Origin: Chryseobacterium foetidum
Lineage (GTDB): Bacteria; Bacteroidota; Bacteroidia; Flavobacteriales; Weeksellaceae
DNA length: 64,000 nt
Assembly (NCBI RefSeq): GCF_025457425.1
Contig: NZ_JAMXIA010000001.1
Coordinates: 930,001-994,000 of the forward strand
Reading direction: 5' to 3'
Made by a program: the position numbers and the translations under genes. The number at the start of each line of letters is the position of its first letter. Position 1 is the first letter of the stretch. Positions 7,725 to 16,845 of the stretch are shown here, piece after piece. The notes beneath the pieces are model-generated. The model was not told the origin of the DNA, did not search any database, and saw nothing but the letters and a program-made list of their open reading frames with translations.

Positions 7725-10289
7725 ATGAACTTTAGAAAAATCAGTATTGCAGTTTTGTTTTTAACATCAACAGGAGCTGTAATGTATGCTCAGGAAAGCA
7801 AATCAGACACCGTAAAATCTGAAAAGAAAATTGATGGTGTTGTTATCCAGGGAACTACAAGAAAAGGTGCAGAATCAAACATTATCGGTCTGCAGAAAAA
7901 ATCCGTAGAAGTAATAGAGCGTGTAGGATCTGTGCAGTTGGAAAAACAAGGTGTAGGCGATGCGTCTGTAGCGGTAACGAAAGCGACCGGTTCCCAGAAG
8001 CAGGAAGGCAGCGGCCAGATTTTCATCAGAGGTCTTGGTGACAGAAACAACTCTACAACGATCAACGGACTTCAGGTTCCTTCAAATGATCCTTTATACA
8101 AAAACATCGATTTGAGTATCATCAAAACTGATATGATCGATTTCATTGGTTTGGAAAAAGTGTACAACCCAAGACTTTGGGGAGATATGTCTGGTGCCAA
8201 CGTAGACATCGTAACTAAAGTTTATACAGGAAAGCCATATTTTAAAGTTAATTTAGGATCTTCTGTAAACTTTAATGCAGTTCAGAAAAACAATTATTTT
8301 CTGCAGGACGGGCCAAATTATTTTGGAACCAAAATGCTTGAAAAGCCTTCTAAAAATGCTGTTTTGAACAGAGGTTATGTTTTCAAAACATCCTTACAAA
8401 ACCAGGAAATTAATAATCCGATAAATTCTAATTTAAGTTTTGATTTTGGAACTAATTTTAAAATTGGTGAACAAGGTAAACTAAGCATCTTCGGATACGC
8501 AGGATTTGATAACAGCTACGATTACTTTCAGGGAATTACAGGTGGATCTTTTGATACTACCACCGGACCTAACAGAATCTACAACAATTCTGAAGAATTT
8601 AAATACACAACCAACAGTACAGGCTTACTTAATGTAAATTATAAAATTAACAGTAATCACAACATTAATATCTCTTCCAACTATATTCATACTACTGAAC
8701 AGAAACTGGGGAATTACAATGGTTACAACAGAGATTACTATGATGTAGATGTTGCTCAGGAGAGATTTACGACTCAGCTGAGAAGAGCAACTTACAAGAC
8801 AAATGACTTACTTGTCAATCAGCTTAGAGGGGAGCACAAAATTACTGAACCTTTAAAAATCAGCTGGAACTTAGGTTATAACAGACTGGACAGCAGAAGA
8901 CCAGACAGACAGCAGAATGTAACTATTCTGGATAAGGTTCAGAACTACAGCTTTTTTGCAAGCTCAAATCCTGGAGCAAACAATAGATACTATGACAGAT
9001 TATTGGAGAATGATTTCACAGGTGACGTACATGCTGACTATAAACTGGGAGAAAACACGAAAGTCACATTAGGTTACAGCGGAAGATATAAAGACAGTGA
9101 TTTTAAAGCTACTCAGTATAATTTCAGAGTTTTACCTCTTCAGGGAACTTACTTTGTAGATCCAAACAACTATGATTCATTTTTCAACAATACCAACTAT
9201 CAGGCAGGTGGATTCTTTGATATTGTAACCTTCAGAGGAGACATTAAATCAAGTCAAAACGCATTTGTACCTCAGGCATTTACTTCAGAAATAATGAATA
9301 ATGCAGGGTATGTAAACGTAGATTACAAATTCTCAGAAAAATTCACTGCACAGGTTGGTGTACGTTATGATAACCTGAAACAGGAGATTCTTTACAACAC
9401 AACATTGTATCCTGACGGAGGTAAAGTCAATAAAGATTATTCTAAAATTTTACCAGCTTTCAACTTAAAATACAGCCTAAACGACCAGCATAACTTAAGA
9501 TTAGCCGGATCAAAAACATACACTACTCCGTTGCTATTGGAAGTCGCTCCATTTGAATATGAAGATATCGACGAGTCCAGCTTAGGTAACCGTGATGCTT
9601 ATCTCGCAGACAACTACAATGTTGATTTGAAATGGGAATGGTTTCCAAAAAAGAATGAGCTGATCTCAGTAACTGCTTTTGGTAAATACATACAAAATCC
9701 ATTGGCAAGAATCGTAATCGCATCATCTTCAAACAGCGTTTCTTTCCTGAATATTGGTGATACCGGAAGAGTCTTAGGTTTAGAAGCGGAAATCAGAAAA
9801 GATATTTATGATTCTGGTAAAACGAGATTATACACATTCGTCAACGGAACCTATCTGAATACAGAGCAGGATCTTGACGAAGATAAAGTAAGAAGAGAAA
9901 ACACGAAGTTCGCTATAACTTTGAATGATGGTGTTACCAAAGACAAAATTCAGGGAGCCTCAGAATTCCTTGCAAATGCTAATTTAGGGCTTGAGCAAAA
10001 ATGGGGTAACAAAAACACTGCTGATTTGGTAGTTTCTTACTCTTATATTTCAGATAATATCTACGCAATCGGTACTCAAAACAAAGGAAATTTAGTTGAT
10101 AAAGCTTTCAGTACTCTAGATACCACTTTGAAAATAAAACTAGCCAACGGAATGGGCTTCTCTCTTTCAGGCAGAAATTTACTAAACCCTTATTTCACGA
10201 GAGTACAGGATAATAAAGTTGGAGAACAAATTTCAAGAAAATACAAAAGAGGTGCTGGTATTGGAGCAAGCGTTTCTTATGAATTCTAA
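7725..10289 (+). CDS. TonB-dependent outer membrane receptor
   Basis: An 854-residue receptor with a cleavable signal peptide (cut near MYAQ-ES, about residue 23). The plug domain (about 40-170) shows SGQIFIRGLGDRNNSTTINGL and GDMSGANVDIVTK. A long beta-barrel follows, ending in the aromatic terminal strand ...GAGIGASVSYEF. It has no N-terminal carboxypeptidase-like domain, so it is not a typical SusC. It imports a substrate across the outer membrane with TonB energy. The following lipoprotein is 33 bases downstream on the same strand, which makes a two-gene unit. The upstream PhoB-like sites suggest induction by phosphate limitation; the substrate itself is not evident. Confidence 0.92.
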   Translation: MNFRKISIAVLFLTSTGAVMYAQESKSDTVKSEKKIDGVVIQGTTRKGAESNIIGLQKKSVEVIERVGSVQLEKQGVGDASVAVTKATGSQKQEGSGQIFIRGLGDRNNSTTINGLQVPSNDPLYKNIDLSIIKTDMIDFIGLEKVYNPRLWGDMSGANVDIVTKVYTGKPYFKVNLGSSVNFNAVQKNNYFLQDGPNYFGTKMLEKPSKNAVLNRGYVFKTSLQNQEINNPINSNLSFDFGTNFKIGEQGKLSIFGYAGFDNSYDYFQGITGGSFDTTTGPNRIYNNSEEFKYTTNSTGLLNVNYKINSNHNINISSNYIHTTEQKLGNYNGYNRDYYDVDVAQERFTTQLRRATYKTNDLLVNQLRGEHKITEPLKISWNLGYNRLDSRRPDRQQNVTILDKVQNYSFFASSNPGANNRYYDRLLENDFTGDVHADYKLGENTKVTLGYSGRYKDSDFKATQYNFRVLPLQGTYFVDPNNYDSFFNNTNYQAGGFFDIVTFRGDIKSSQNAFVPQAFTSEIMNNAGYVNVDYKFSEKFTAQVGVRYDNLKQEILYNTTLYPDGGKVNKDYSKILPAFNLKYSLNDQHNLRLAGSKTYTTPLLLEVAPFEYEDIDESSLGNRDAYLADNYNVDLKWEWFPKKNELISVTAFGKYIQNPLARIVIASSSNSVSFLNIGDTGRVLGLEAEIRKDIYDSGKTRLYTFVNGTYLNTEQDLDEDKVRRENTKFAITLNDGVTKDKIQGASEFLANANLGLEQKWGNKNTADLVVSYSYISDNIYAIGTQNKGNLVDKAFSTLDTTLKIKLANGMGFSLSGRNLLNPYFTRVQDNKVGEQISRKYKRGAGIGASVSYEF

Positions 10290-10322
10290 AAAATCTAAAT
10301 AAAAATTTAAAAATATTGTAAA

Positions 10323-11498
10323 ATGAAAAAGAACACTTTAAAATTATTAGCTGCAGCATTCATTATGTCTACAACAGCAGTAGTATTTCACTCTTGTAGT
10401 GATAGCAGTGATGATGAAGAATTAATCATCAATCCAGCAACCGGTATTGCATCAGACCCAGCTAACTTCAAAGGAGAAGTTAAATCTGGAGAAAACATTA
10501 CTTTGGATGCAACCAAACTTTATAAACTGACAGGTTCTGTATTCGTAAGAGCTGGAGGCACCTTAACTATCCCTGCTGGAACAAGAATCGAAGCTAACGG
10601 AGGTACATCAGCATACATCGTTGTTGAACAAGGTGCAAAAATATTTGCTAACGGTACTGCTACAAACCCTGTAGTATTCACTTCACCAAACCCTACACCT
10701 GGAAGTTGGGGAGGTTTAGTAATCTGCGGTAAAGCTCCTATCAATAGAGGAACTACTGCTACTTCTGAAGTGGGAGAATCAATCTACGGTGGAACTGTTG
10801 CTAACGATAACTCTGGTAGCCTAAAATTCGTAAGAATTGAATACGCAGGAGCGATCTTCACAGGTGTTAAAGAATTCAACGGTCTTTCTCTTTTCGGAGT
10901 AGGTAACGGAACTATAATCGATAACGTTTCTTTAGTAAACGGATCTGATGACGGTATAGAATTTTTTGGTGGAACAGTAAACGTATCAAACATCGTTTCT
11001 ATCAATAACGAAGATGATGCTTTTGACTGGACTGAAGGATGGAATGGTACAGCTACAAACATCTACACAAAGAGAAGAGCAGACGGAGTTGGAAACAGAG
11101 GTATTGAAGCTGACAACAATGCTGATAACAAAGATGCGAACCCAAGATCTAACCCTACAATTAAAAACGCAACCTTCATCGGTGGATCTGCTGGAGAATC
11201 AGACGGTATGAAACTTAGAGAAGGTACTTATGCAACAATTGATAATGTAGTATTGTCTAACTGGACTACAGGTATAAACGTAGAACACAATCAATCAGTT
11301 GCTTATTTCAACGGACAAAACAAAATTACAAGAGTAAAATTTGACAATGTAGCTACAAAAGCTTCTGTGAAAGCTACTACAGGAAGTGCAGCAGCTACTT
11401 TATTGCCAAACACATACACTGAAGATGCATCTGCAACAGGTGCCGGTAACGGAACAACTGCTCCTACATGGGCTGCAGGATGGGCTGGAATTCAATAA
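10323..11498 (+). CDS. Beta-helix surface lipoprotein partnered with the TonB receptor
   Basis: A 391-residue protein with a lipoprotein signal (Cys25 in VFHSC), followed by an acidic SDSSDDEE stretch of the kind that directs lipoproteins to the outer surface in Bacteroidota. The rest is rich in short beta repeats with many Gly, Asn and Thr. An example is LTGSVFVRAGGTLTIPAGT, then GTIIDNVSLVNGSDDGIEFFGG, consistent with a right-handed parallel beta-helix. It is co-transcribed with the TonB receptor, so it may be the surface binding partner of that transporter, replacing a SusD. No enzymatic motif is visible. Confidence 0.75.
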   Translation: MKKNTLKLLAAAFIMSTTAVVFHSCSDSSDDEELIINPATGIASDPANFKGEVKSGENITLDATKLYKLTGSVFVRAGGTLTIPAGTRIEANGGTSAYIVVEQGAKIFANGTATNPVVFTSPNPTPGSWGGLVICGKAPINRGTTATSEVGESIYGGTVANDNSGSLKFVRIEYAGAIFTGVKEFNGLSLFGVGNGTIIDNVSLVNGSDDGIEFFGGTVNVSNIVSINNEDDAFDWTEGWNGTATNIYTKRRADGVGNRGIEADNNADNKDANPRSNPTIKNATFIGGSAGESDGMKLREGTYATIDNVVLSNWTTGINVEHNQSVAYFNGQNKITRVKFDNVATKASVKATTGSAAATLLPNTYTEDASATGAGNGTTAPTWAAGWAGIQ

Positions 11499-11528
11499 GA
11501 AAAATTAGTTTCTTCATATCAATTGAGA

Positions 11529-11560
11529 AAACCTCTTCAGATTTTTTTCTGAAGAGGTTT
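11529..11560. terminator. Bidirectional terminator between convergent genes
   Basis: A 12-bp perfect stem (AAACCTCTTCAG/CTGAAGAGGTTT) with an AT-rich loop and a T run on the plus strand. It lies between the converging lipoprotein and AlkB genes. Confidence 0.85.
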
Positions 11561-11565
11561 CTTTT

Positions 11566-12177
11566 TTATTCTTCAATCGTTCTGAAAGTTAGATTGATTC
11601 TCGGATTTTTCACTTTTGTTGTTGGCGGAAGGCGGTGCAGCCAGTTTTCCTGCGTAGTCCCTTTCATTACGAGCAGACTTCCGTTTTCCAGGAAAATATC
11701 GATTGTTTCTTTGGTGGTTTTATGTTTAAATAAAAACTTTCTTTCGGCACCAAAACTTAATGATGCGATAGCACCGTGTTTCTTCAAATCCTTTTCGCCG
11801 TCGCTATGATAGGCCATTCCTTCGCTGCCGTCGTGATATAAATTGAGTAAACAGGAGTTGTAGGTTTCCCCTGAAACTTCTTCACATTTTTGTTTTAATT
11901 CCAATAATTCAGGAGTCCAGATTTTGGCGTATTTTGTCCGTTTGGAGTAAGTGTATTCAAATTCTTTTTCTCCAAACCAGGCCACTTTTCTTTTCGTTAA
12001 AATCAATTTCCCAAAAATAACTGCTTCATCATTTTCCCACGGAATTTGGTTTAATAAATATTCGTAATATTTCAAGCATTCATCTTGCGTAAATATTTTC
12101 CCGTAATATTCTGTAATTCCATCTTGCGGAAGAATATTGACTGGAAATTTTGGTGTTTCGTCGAAAAGATTGAGCAT
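11566..12177 (-). CDS. alkB: AlkB-family Fe(II)/2-oxoglutarate dioxygenase (DNA dealkylation)
   Basis: A 203-residue protein of the ALKBH2/3-like type. Iron ligands are visible as the HxD of AYHSDGEKDL and the distal His of NWLHRLPP; the 2-oxoglutarate-binding arginines are in NPRINLTFR. SLSFGAERKFLF is the family's core strand. It removes methyl groups from N1-methyladenine and N3-methylcytosine by oxidation. The gene lies next to an Ada-type methyltransferase on the same strand (about 200 bases apart), making an alkylation-damage repair group. Confidence 0.9.
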   Translation of the reverse strand: MLNLFDETPKFPVNILPQDGITEYYGKIFTQDECLKYYEYLLNQIPWENDEAVIFGKLILTKRKVAWFGEKEFEYTYSKRTKYAKIWTPELLELKQKCEEVSGETYNSCLLNLYHDGSEGMAYHSDGEKDLKKHGAIASLSFGAERKFLFKHKTTKETIDIFLENGSLLVMKGTTQENWLHRLPPTTKVKNPRINLTFRTIEE

Positions 12178-12227
12178 TTTTTTAGTTTTATTAAATCTTA
12201 AATACAGTTATTTTCAAACTTAAAAAC

Positions 12228-12320
12228 TTAAATCATTAAGGTTTAATAAGTTATTAAGTATTTTTAAGGAAATACCTAAAGATATTCATTAAGGAGAGTG
12301 CTTAATTCAAATTTATTTGA
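12228..12320. repeat. Dispersed TTAAG-rich repeat, copy 1
   Basis: This stretch matches 21253-21345 over about 90 bases. Both contain ATTAAG words, then AAGGAAATAyCTmAAGATAT, then TCATTAAG and GCTTAATT. It lies between the Ada-like and AlkB genes. Confidence 0.65.
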
Positions 12321-12379
12321 TCTTATTAAATCTTAACCTCTAAAATTTCTTAATGGTTCAGTGATTCGAAAAACGAAAT

Positions 12380-13222
12380 TCAATGGTAAACCTTAGCACT
12401 CTCCCACCCGATCATTAGCTGCTTTCTGTCGCTTCCCCACATGTAACCGCCAATTTTACCACTCGACTGTATCACACGGTGACAGGGAATTAAAAACGCC
12501 ACCGGATTGCTTCCAATCGCTGTTCCAACGGCTCTTGACGCATTGGGATTTCCAACATCGTGAGCCAGATTTCCGTAGGTAGACAATTTTCCCATTGGAA
12601 TTTTAAGCAGACTTTCCCAGACTTTTAACTGAAAATCAGTTCCTTTTAAATGAAGTTTAATTTGATTTAAATTGTTCCAATCTTCATTAAAAATAGACAA
12701 AGCATCTCTCTGCAAATCATCTTTTTTTTCAACAAATTCTGCATTTGGAAATCTCAGTTTTAAATCTGAAAAAGCTTTCGTCTGATCATCATCAAAAGCG
12801 ATATAACAAACTCCTTTTTCTGTGGAAGCCGAAATTAAATTCCCAAAAAGACTTTCTGAGAAACTGTAGTTGATTTTTAAATTTTTCCCGCCGTTTTTAT
12901 ATTCTGCAGGCGACATCCCTTCAATTTTTACAAACAGATCGTGTAGACGACTCGTACTCGACAGTCCGGTTTCCAAAGTCGTATCAAAAAGATTTGTTTT
13001 TTCTTCTTTTAAAAGATTTTTAGCATGACTTAAACTGATGAACTGCAAAAATTTCTTCGGACTCGTCCCTGCCCAATCCGTAAACATTTTCTGAAAATGC
13101 GCCGGACTCAAACCCACAAATTCAGCCACCTCATCCAGATTTGGCTGAAGCTGAAAATGATTCTGGATATAATCTATTGCCTTTACAATTCTCTGATAAT
13201 CTAAAATATTTTGGGCAGACAT
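12380..13222 (-). CDS. Ada-like fusion: AraC-type HTH plus O6-methylguanine-DNA methyltransferase
   Basis: A 280-residue protein. Residues 1-110 are an AraC-type double helix-turn-helix (LDEVAEFVGLSPAHFQKMFTDWAG; SRLHDLFVKIEGMSPAEYK). Residues 115-280 are a methylated-DNA methyltransferase domain with the acceptor cysteine C247 in PVAFLIPCHRVI and the helix VWESLLKIPMGKLSTYG. It moves the alkyl group from O6-methylguanine to itself. It lacks the N-terminal zinc AdaA domain of E. coli Ada that senses phosphotriester damage, so how the activator half is switched on is unclear. AlkB lies downstream on the same strand, a likely regulatory target. Confidence 0.92.
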   Translation of the reverse strand: MSAQNILDYQRIVKAIDYIQNHFQLQPNLDEVAEFVGLSPAHFQKMFTDWAGTSPKKFLQFISLSHAKNLLKEEKTNLFDTTLETGLSSTSRLHDLFVKIEGMSPAEYKNGGKNLKINYSFSESLFGNLISASTEKGVCYIAFDDDQTKAFSDLKLRFPNAEFVEKKDDLQRDALSIFNEDWNNLNQIKLHLKGTDFQLKVWESLLKIPMGKLSTYGNLAHDVGNPNASRAVGTAIGSNPVAFLIPCHRVIQSSGKIGGYMWGSDRKQLMIGWESAKVYH

Positions 13223-13282
13223 GTTTTTTTTATTTAAAACAAATTTCAGAAGAAAAATCGGAAGAAAAAATCCGTTTCATGT

Positions 13283-13324
13283 GGAATTTCAAATCTCAAA
13301 CATCCAATTTCAAATCTTCAAAAA
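13283..13324. repeat. Heptanucleotide array (short)
   Basis: Six consecutive 7-mers of the CAAATCT/CCAATTT type (the reverse of GATTTGA). It belongs to the 7-bp-period family seen also near 18.7, 40.6, 48.4, 53.6 and 63.7 kb. Confidence 0.55.
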
Positions 13325-13328
13325 TCCC

Positions 13329-13336
13329 TACCTTTG
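13329..13336 (+). promoter_or_regulatory. -7 promoter box of the HAD phosphatase gene
   Basis: TACCTTTG matches the Bacteroidota -7 consensus TAnnTTTG perfectly and lies 14 bases before the ATG at 13351. It therefore supports that start over the longer open frame. Confidence 0.65.
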
Positions 13337-13350
13337 CAAAAACAAAAAAT

Positions 13351-14010
13351 ATGTCATTAAAAGCTGTGCTGTTCGATATGGATGGCGTGATTGTAGACAC
13401 AGAACCGCTGCACAGAAAAGCCTATTTTAAAACCTTCGATCAGCTTGAAGTTGCTGTTTCAGAGGAATTATACACTTCATTTACAGGCGCTTCCACCAAA
13501 AGAGTTTTTGAGACCATCATTAATCATTTTGATCTGTCGGGAACTCACGAGGAAATGTCAGTTATCAAGCGGGCTCATTTTAAAGATTATTTTTACAATG
13601 ATGAGGAATTTGATCTGATTACCGGAGTACGAAAGTTGATTGAACACTATTACGACAACGGAATTACCTTAATTTTGGCATCCTCAGCAACAATGACCAC
13701 CATCGACATGGTTTTTGAAAAATTCGGACTGGAAAAATATTTCAGCGGAAAAATAAGCGGAGCCGATTTAAAGGAATCAAAACCTCATCCTGAAATCTTT
13801 TTGAAAGCAGCAGAAATGGCAGGTCAGCCTATCGAAAACTGCATGGTAATCGAAGATTCCACCAACGGAATTCTGGCCGCTCACAGAGCAGGAATTTTCT
13901 GCGCAGCTTACAAAAGTTTTCATACGCACAATCAGGATTACAGTTTGGCGAATATTATTGTTTCGGATTATGCTGAACTGGAAGTTGGTAAGATTTCGAA
14001 ATTCTTTTAA
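13351..14010 (+). CDS. HAD-superfamily phosphatase, beta-phosphoglucomutase-like
   Basis: A 219-residue protein. The frame is open from 13141, but the HAD fold begins at the ATG at 13351, just after a perfect -7 box. Motif I is DMDGVIVDTE (nucleophile Asp in FDMDG), motif II is LASSAT, motif III is the Lys in KESKPHPEIF, and motif IV is IEDSTNGILAAHRAG. The alpha-helical cap (about residues 15-80) places it in subfamily I with beta-phosphoglucomutase and phosphoglycolate phosphatase. The substrate is probably a small phosphorylated metabolite; no neighbour narrows it. Confidence 0.88.
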   Translation: MSLKAVLFDMDGVIVDTEPLHRKAYFKTFDQLEVAVSEELYTSFTGASTKRVFETIINHFDLSGTHEEMSVIKRAHFKDYFYNDEEFDLITGVRKLIEHYYDNGITLILASSATMTTIDMVFEKFGLEKYFSGKISGADLKESKPHPEIFLKAAEMAGQPIENCMVIEDSTNGILAAHRAGIFCAAYKSFHTHNQDYSLANIIVSDYAELEVGKISKFF

Positions 14011-14222
14011 AAATAAATACAAAAGTTCTCAGAATTTTGAGCTTCTAATGTATGCATTTCCTGCATTGGCGATGCTGGACAAATCGAAGCCGAAACTTCA
14101 ATTAAATACAAATTTCAACCGAAGCACAAAACGTAAATTAGTTACGTTACGCCCGCTATTTCCAGATCCTTCCAATGTTTGGTTTTTACAAAGTTTATGT
14201 TAGCTATGGTTATTTTTCGCTG

Positions 14223-15101
14223 TTATAGATGTCCGGATTCCCAATTTTGCCAACTATTATTTGGTTTTTGTGTGGGTTTCCAATTTGTTACTTTTTTAGT
14301 TGTCAAAATCTTTGCAATCATTTGGTAAGTTTCTTGTTGGCTTGGTGGATTTGTTTTATCGTAAGCACTTACAAAATGAAACTCGTCAATTGTCATAAGT
14401 TTTGGAATGTCTTTAGGAATATGTTTCCGAATTTCCTCTTCAGTCGCACTGATTAGCTCTGGATTTGTTTCGTGTAAATATCTGATAAAGTCTCCAAAAC
14501 CAATTAGGTTTTTAGGATTGTCATAATCTCGTATATCAATTCCTAATTTTTCATAATTATTATGGTTATTGTCAAATTGAACAGCATTGTCTCGGATTTT
14601 TATTTCTTTGATATTTTGTCCAATTAGTTCAAATGTTTCCATTTCTTCGCCATCTTTGTTTTCAATCCTTTCAAATTCTGTTGGGTCAATTAGAATTATA
14701 TTATTTGAATTTGTAATATAATTTCGTTCAGGATATTTGTAAATTGGATAATCAATACAGTTTCCAATATAATTTAATTCTATTTCCGCAGAAGTTCCTC
14801 GATTTTGATAACCGCTTTTTTCAAAAACTACAATCCATCTTGTTGAATCTGCGTATAAATGAATTCTGTTTCCTGCTGTCTCACAGTAACCATGTTCAAG
14901 GTCAAGAAAAAAGTTGTATTTGATATCTTCTGGTTGTCCATTTGGATAATATTTACTGGGTTCTCCGTTAAAAGCAAAGTCCAACTGCTCTAAAATTTCA
15001 GTCTCGTTAAATATCATTGTTTTTTTGTCATTTTGTTTATTTTTCACTGTTCCCAAACAAGAGATTAAAAAAAGTAATATTATTATGGGTAGTCGTTTCA
15101 T
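14223..15101 (-). CDS. Hypothetical lipoprotein
   Basis: A 292-residue protein from the ATG at 15101, where a lipoprotein signal starts (lipobox LISC, Cys16). The longer open frame to 15134 would put ten residues before it. The mature part is acidic and rich in Asn, Asp and Glu, with no recognised domain. A central FEKSGYQNRGTSAEIELNYIGNC block and a C-terminal helical segment are the most structured-looking parts. The gene is AT-richer than its neighbours and is flanked on both sides by short GCTAAC words, so it may be a horizontally acquired single-gene insertion. Function unknown. Confidence 0.7.
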   Translation of the reverse strand: MKRLPIIILLFLISCLGTVKNKQNDKKTMIFNETEILEQLDFAFNGEPSKYYPNGQPEDIKYNFFLDLEHGYCETAGNRIHLYADSTRWIVVFEKSGYQNRGTSAEIELNYIGNCIDYPIYKYPERNYITNSNNIILIDPTEFERIENKDGEEMETFELIGQNIKEIKIRDNAVQFDNNHNNYEKLGIDIRDYDNPKNLIGFGDFIRYLHETNPELISATEEEIRKHIPKDIPKLMTIDEFHFVSAYDKTNPPSQQETYQMIAKILTTKKVTNWKPTQKPNNSWQNWESGHL

Positions 15102-15269
15102 ATAATTACAGCTAACTTCTTTATACACAAACAAACTTTTAAAAAAACATCCTAAAGCGAGTAGATTGACGAAGTTTATTTACCATTATTTATTTCAAAT
15201 ATAATTATATTTCACAGATAAGTAACATATTTTCCACTAAAATATGAGCCCAATAGTATCAATAAAAAA

Positions 15270-15290
15270 TAGCCATCAAATTGACGGCTA
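15270..15290 (-). terminator. Rho-independent terminator of the arginine decarboxylase gene
   Basis: The minus strand reads TAGCC...GGCTA with inner TCAA/TTGA pairing, then TTTTTTATTG. It lies about 45 bases after the stop. Confidence 0.65.
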
Positions 15291-15334
15291 CTGTATTTTT
15301 AACAGTGAAAAATCACTGATCTTTTTGGATCAGA

Positions 15335-16726
15335 TTAATACCCAAGAATCTTCAAAATATCCTCAGGCTCCTGTCTTTCCCTGAAAATTTCATACTGAAA
15401 CTCACCATTTTCACCTTTCTGAATCAGAATATGTCTTGGCTGAGGCATCAGACAGTGGTGAACACCGCCATAACCTCCAATTGTTTCCTGATATGCTCCA
15501 GTGTGGAAAAAGCCAATGTACAGAGGTTTTGTGTCGCTGAAAACAGGCAGATAAATAGCGTTGGTATGCTGTTCAGAATTATAATAATCATCAGAATCAC
15601 AAGTCAGACCGCCTAAGAAAACCCTTTCGTAAGTATCATCCCAACGGTTGAGCGGAAGCATGATAAAGTGTCTTGAAATCGCCCATGTATCGGGAAGTGT
15701 GGTCATGAAAGAAGAATCGATCATGTTCCACTTTTCTCTGTCGTTCTGGCGTTTTTGAGATATAATTTTATAAATATTCGCACCGCTTTCTCCTACAGTG
15801 AAACTTCCGAATTCTGTATAAATATTCGGTTCTTCCACACCCTCTTCTTCACAGAATTTTTTGATTTGCGATGCAATTTCCTCCACCATGTACTGGTAAT
15901 CGTAATCGAACTGTAAAGATGTTTTGATTGGGAAACCACCACCGATGTTCAATGAATTAACTTCGGGCGCAATCTTCTTCAAACGTGCATAAACACGAAG
16001 ACATTTGTATAATTCATTCCAGTAATACGCGGTGTCTTTGATTCCTGTATTAATGAAGAAATGAAGCATTTTCAGCCTTGCATTCGGGTGTTCGGCAATT
16101 TTCTGACTATAATAAGGGATAATATCTTTGTATCCGATCCCCAATCTTGAGGTATAAAATTCAAATTTTGGTTCTTCTTCAGAAGCAATTCTGATTCCGA
16201 TATCGAAAGTAGTGTCGATGCTTTCCGTTAATTTATCAAGCTCACGGTAATTATCTAAGATCGGCGTGATGTTTTCAAAACCGCTGTTGATCATATCTGA
16301 AATTTTCGCCAGATAATCGTCTGTTTTAAAGCCGTTGCAGATTACTTCGATGCTTTTATCCACTTTACCTTCGTTGTAAAGAGATTTTACGATGTCCATA
16401 TCGTAAGCAGAGGAAGTTTCGATGGAAATATCGTTTTTCAGGGCTTCTTCAATGACGAATTTGAAGTGACTCGATTTTGTGCAGTAGCAGTATCTGTAGT
16501 TTTTTTTGTAGTCGATTTTCTCAAAAGCTTCTTTAAACCAGCCTTTTGCTTTCTGTATATTCTGAGAAATCTTCGGGAGGTAACTTACCTTAAGAGGCGT
16601 TCCAAACTTCTCAACAACTTCCATCAGAGGAATGTCGTGAAAAGACAAATTGTTCTCAGAAACATTGAATTCTTCGGTTGGGAAGTACAATGTCTGATCA
16701 ATAAGTTCCGAGTACTTTATTTTCAT
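15335..16726 (-). CDS. speA: Arginine decarboxylase (PLP-dependent, alanine-racemase fold)
   Basis: A 463-residue fold-III PLP enzyme of the diaminopimelate/arginine decarboxylase family. The PLP lysine is in YCYCTKSSHF (about K83), the phosphate-binding glycines in LNIGGGFPIKTS, and the cofactor- and substrate-binding C-terminal strands include GGLTCDSDDYYN and GAYQETIGGYGG. It matches the compact Bacteroidota arginine decarboxylase that makes agmatine for polyamine synthesis. It is shorter than E. coli SpeA (about 650). Diaminopimelate decarboxylase is the main alternative but is usually near 400 residues with different ends. It stands alone with its own terminator. Confidence 0.85.
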   Translation of the reverse strand: MKIKYSELIDQTLYFPTEEFNVSENNLSFHDIPLMEVVEKFGTPLKVSYLPKISQNIQKAKGWFKEAFEKIDYKKNYRYCYCTKSSHFKFVIEEALKNDISIETSSAYDMDIVKSLYNEGKVDKSIEVICNGFKTDDYLAKISDMINSGFENITPILDNYRELDKLTESIDTTFDIGIRIASEEEPKFEFYTSRLGIGYKDIIPYYSQKIAEHPNARLKMLHFFINTGIKDTAYYWNELYKCLRVYARLKKIAPEVNSLNIGGGFPIKTSLQFDYDYQYMVEEIASQIKKFCEEEGVEEPNIYTEFGSFTVGESGANIYKIISQKRQNDREKWNMIDSSFMTTLPDTWAISRHFIMLPLNRWDDTYERVFLGGLTCDSDDYYNSEQHTNAIYLPVFSDTKPLYIGFFHTGAYQETIGGYGGVHHCLMPQPRHILIQKGENGEFQYEIFRERQEPEDILKILGY

Positions 16727-16845
16727 TTTCTAGCAAGTGAATTAAGAATGCAAAATTGCTAAAAAAGATTGATTTTTTAGTTTTAAATTTTCTTAAAGTT
16801 TACGCAGATTTAAAATTAGCAGCATCGAAAATTTCTATGTTGAAA

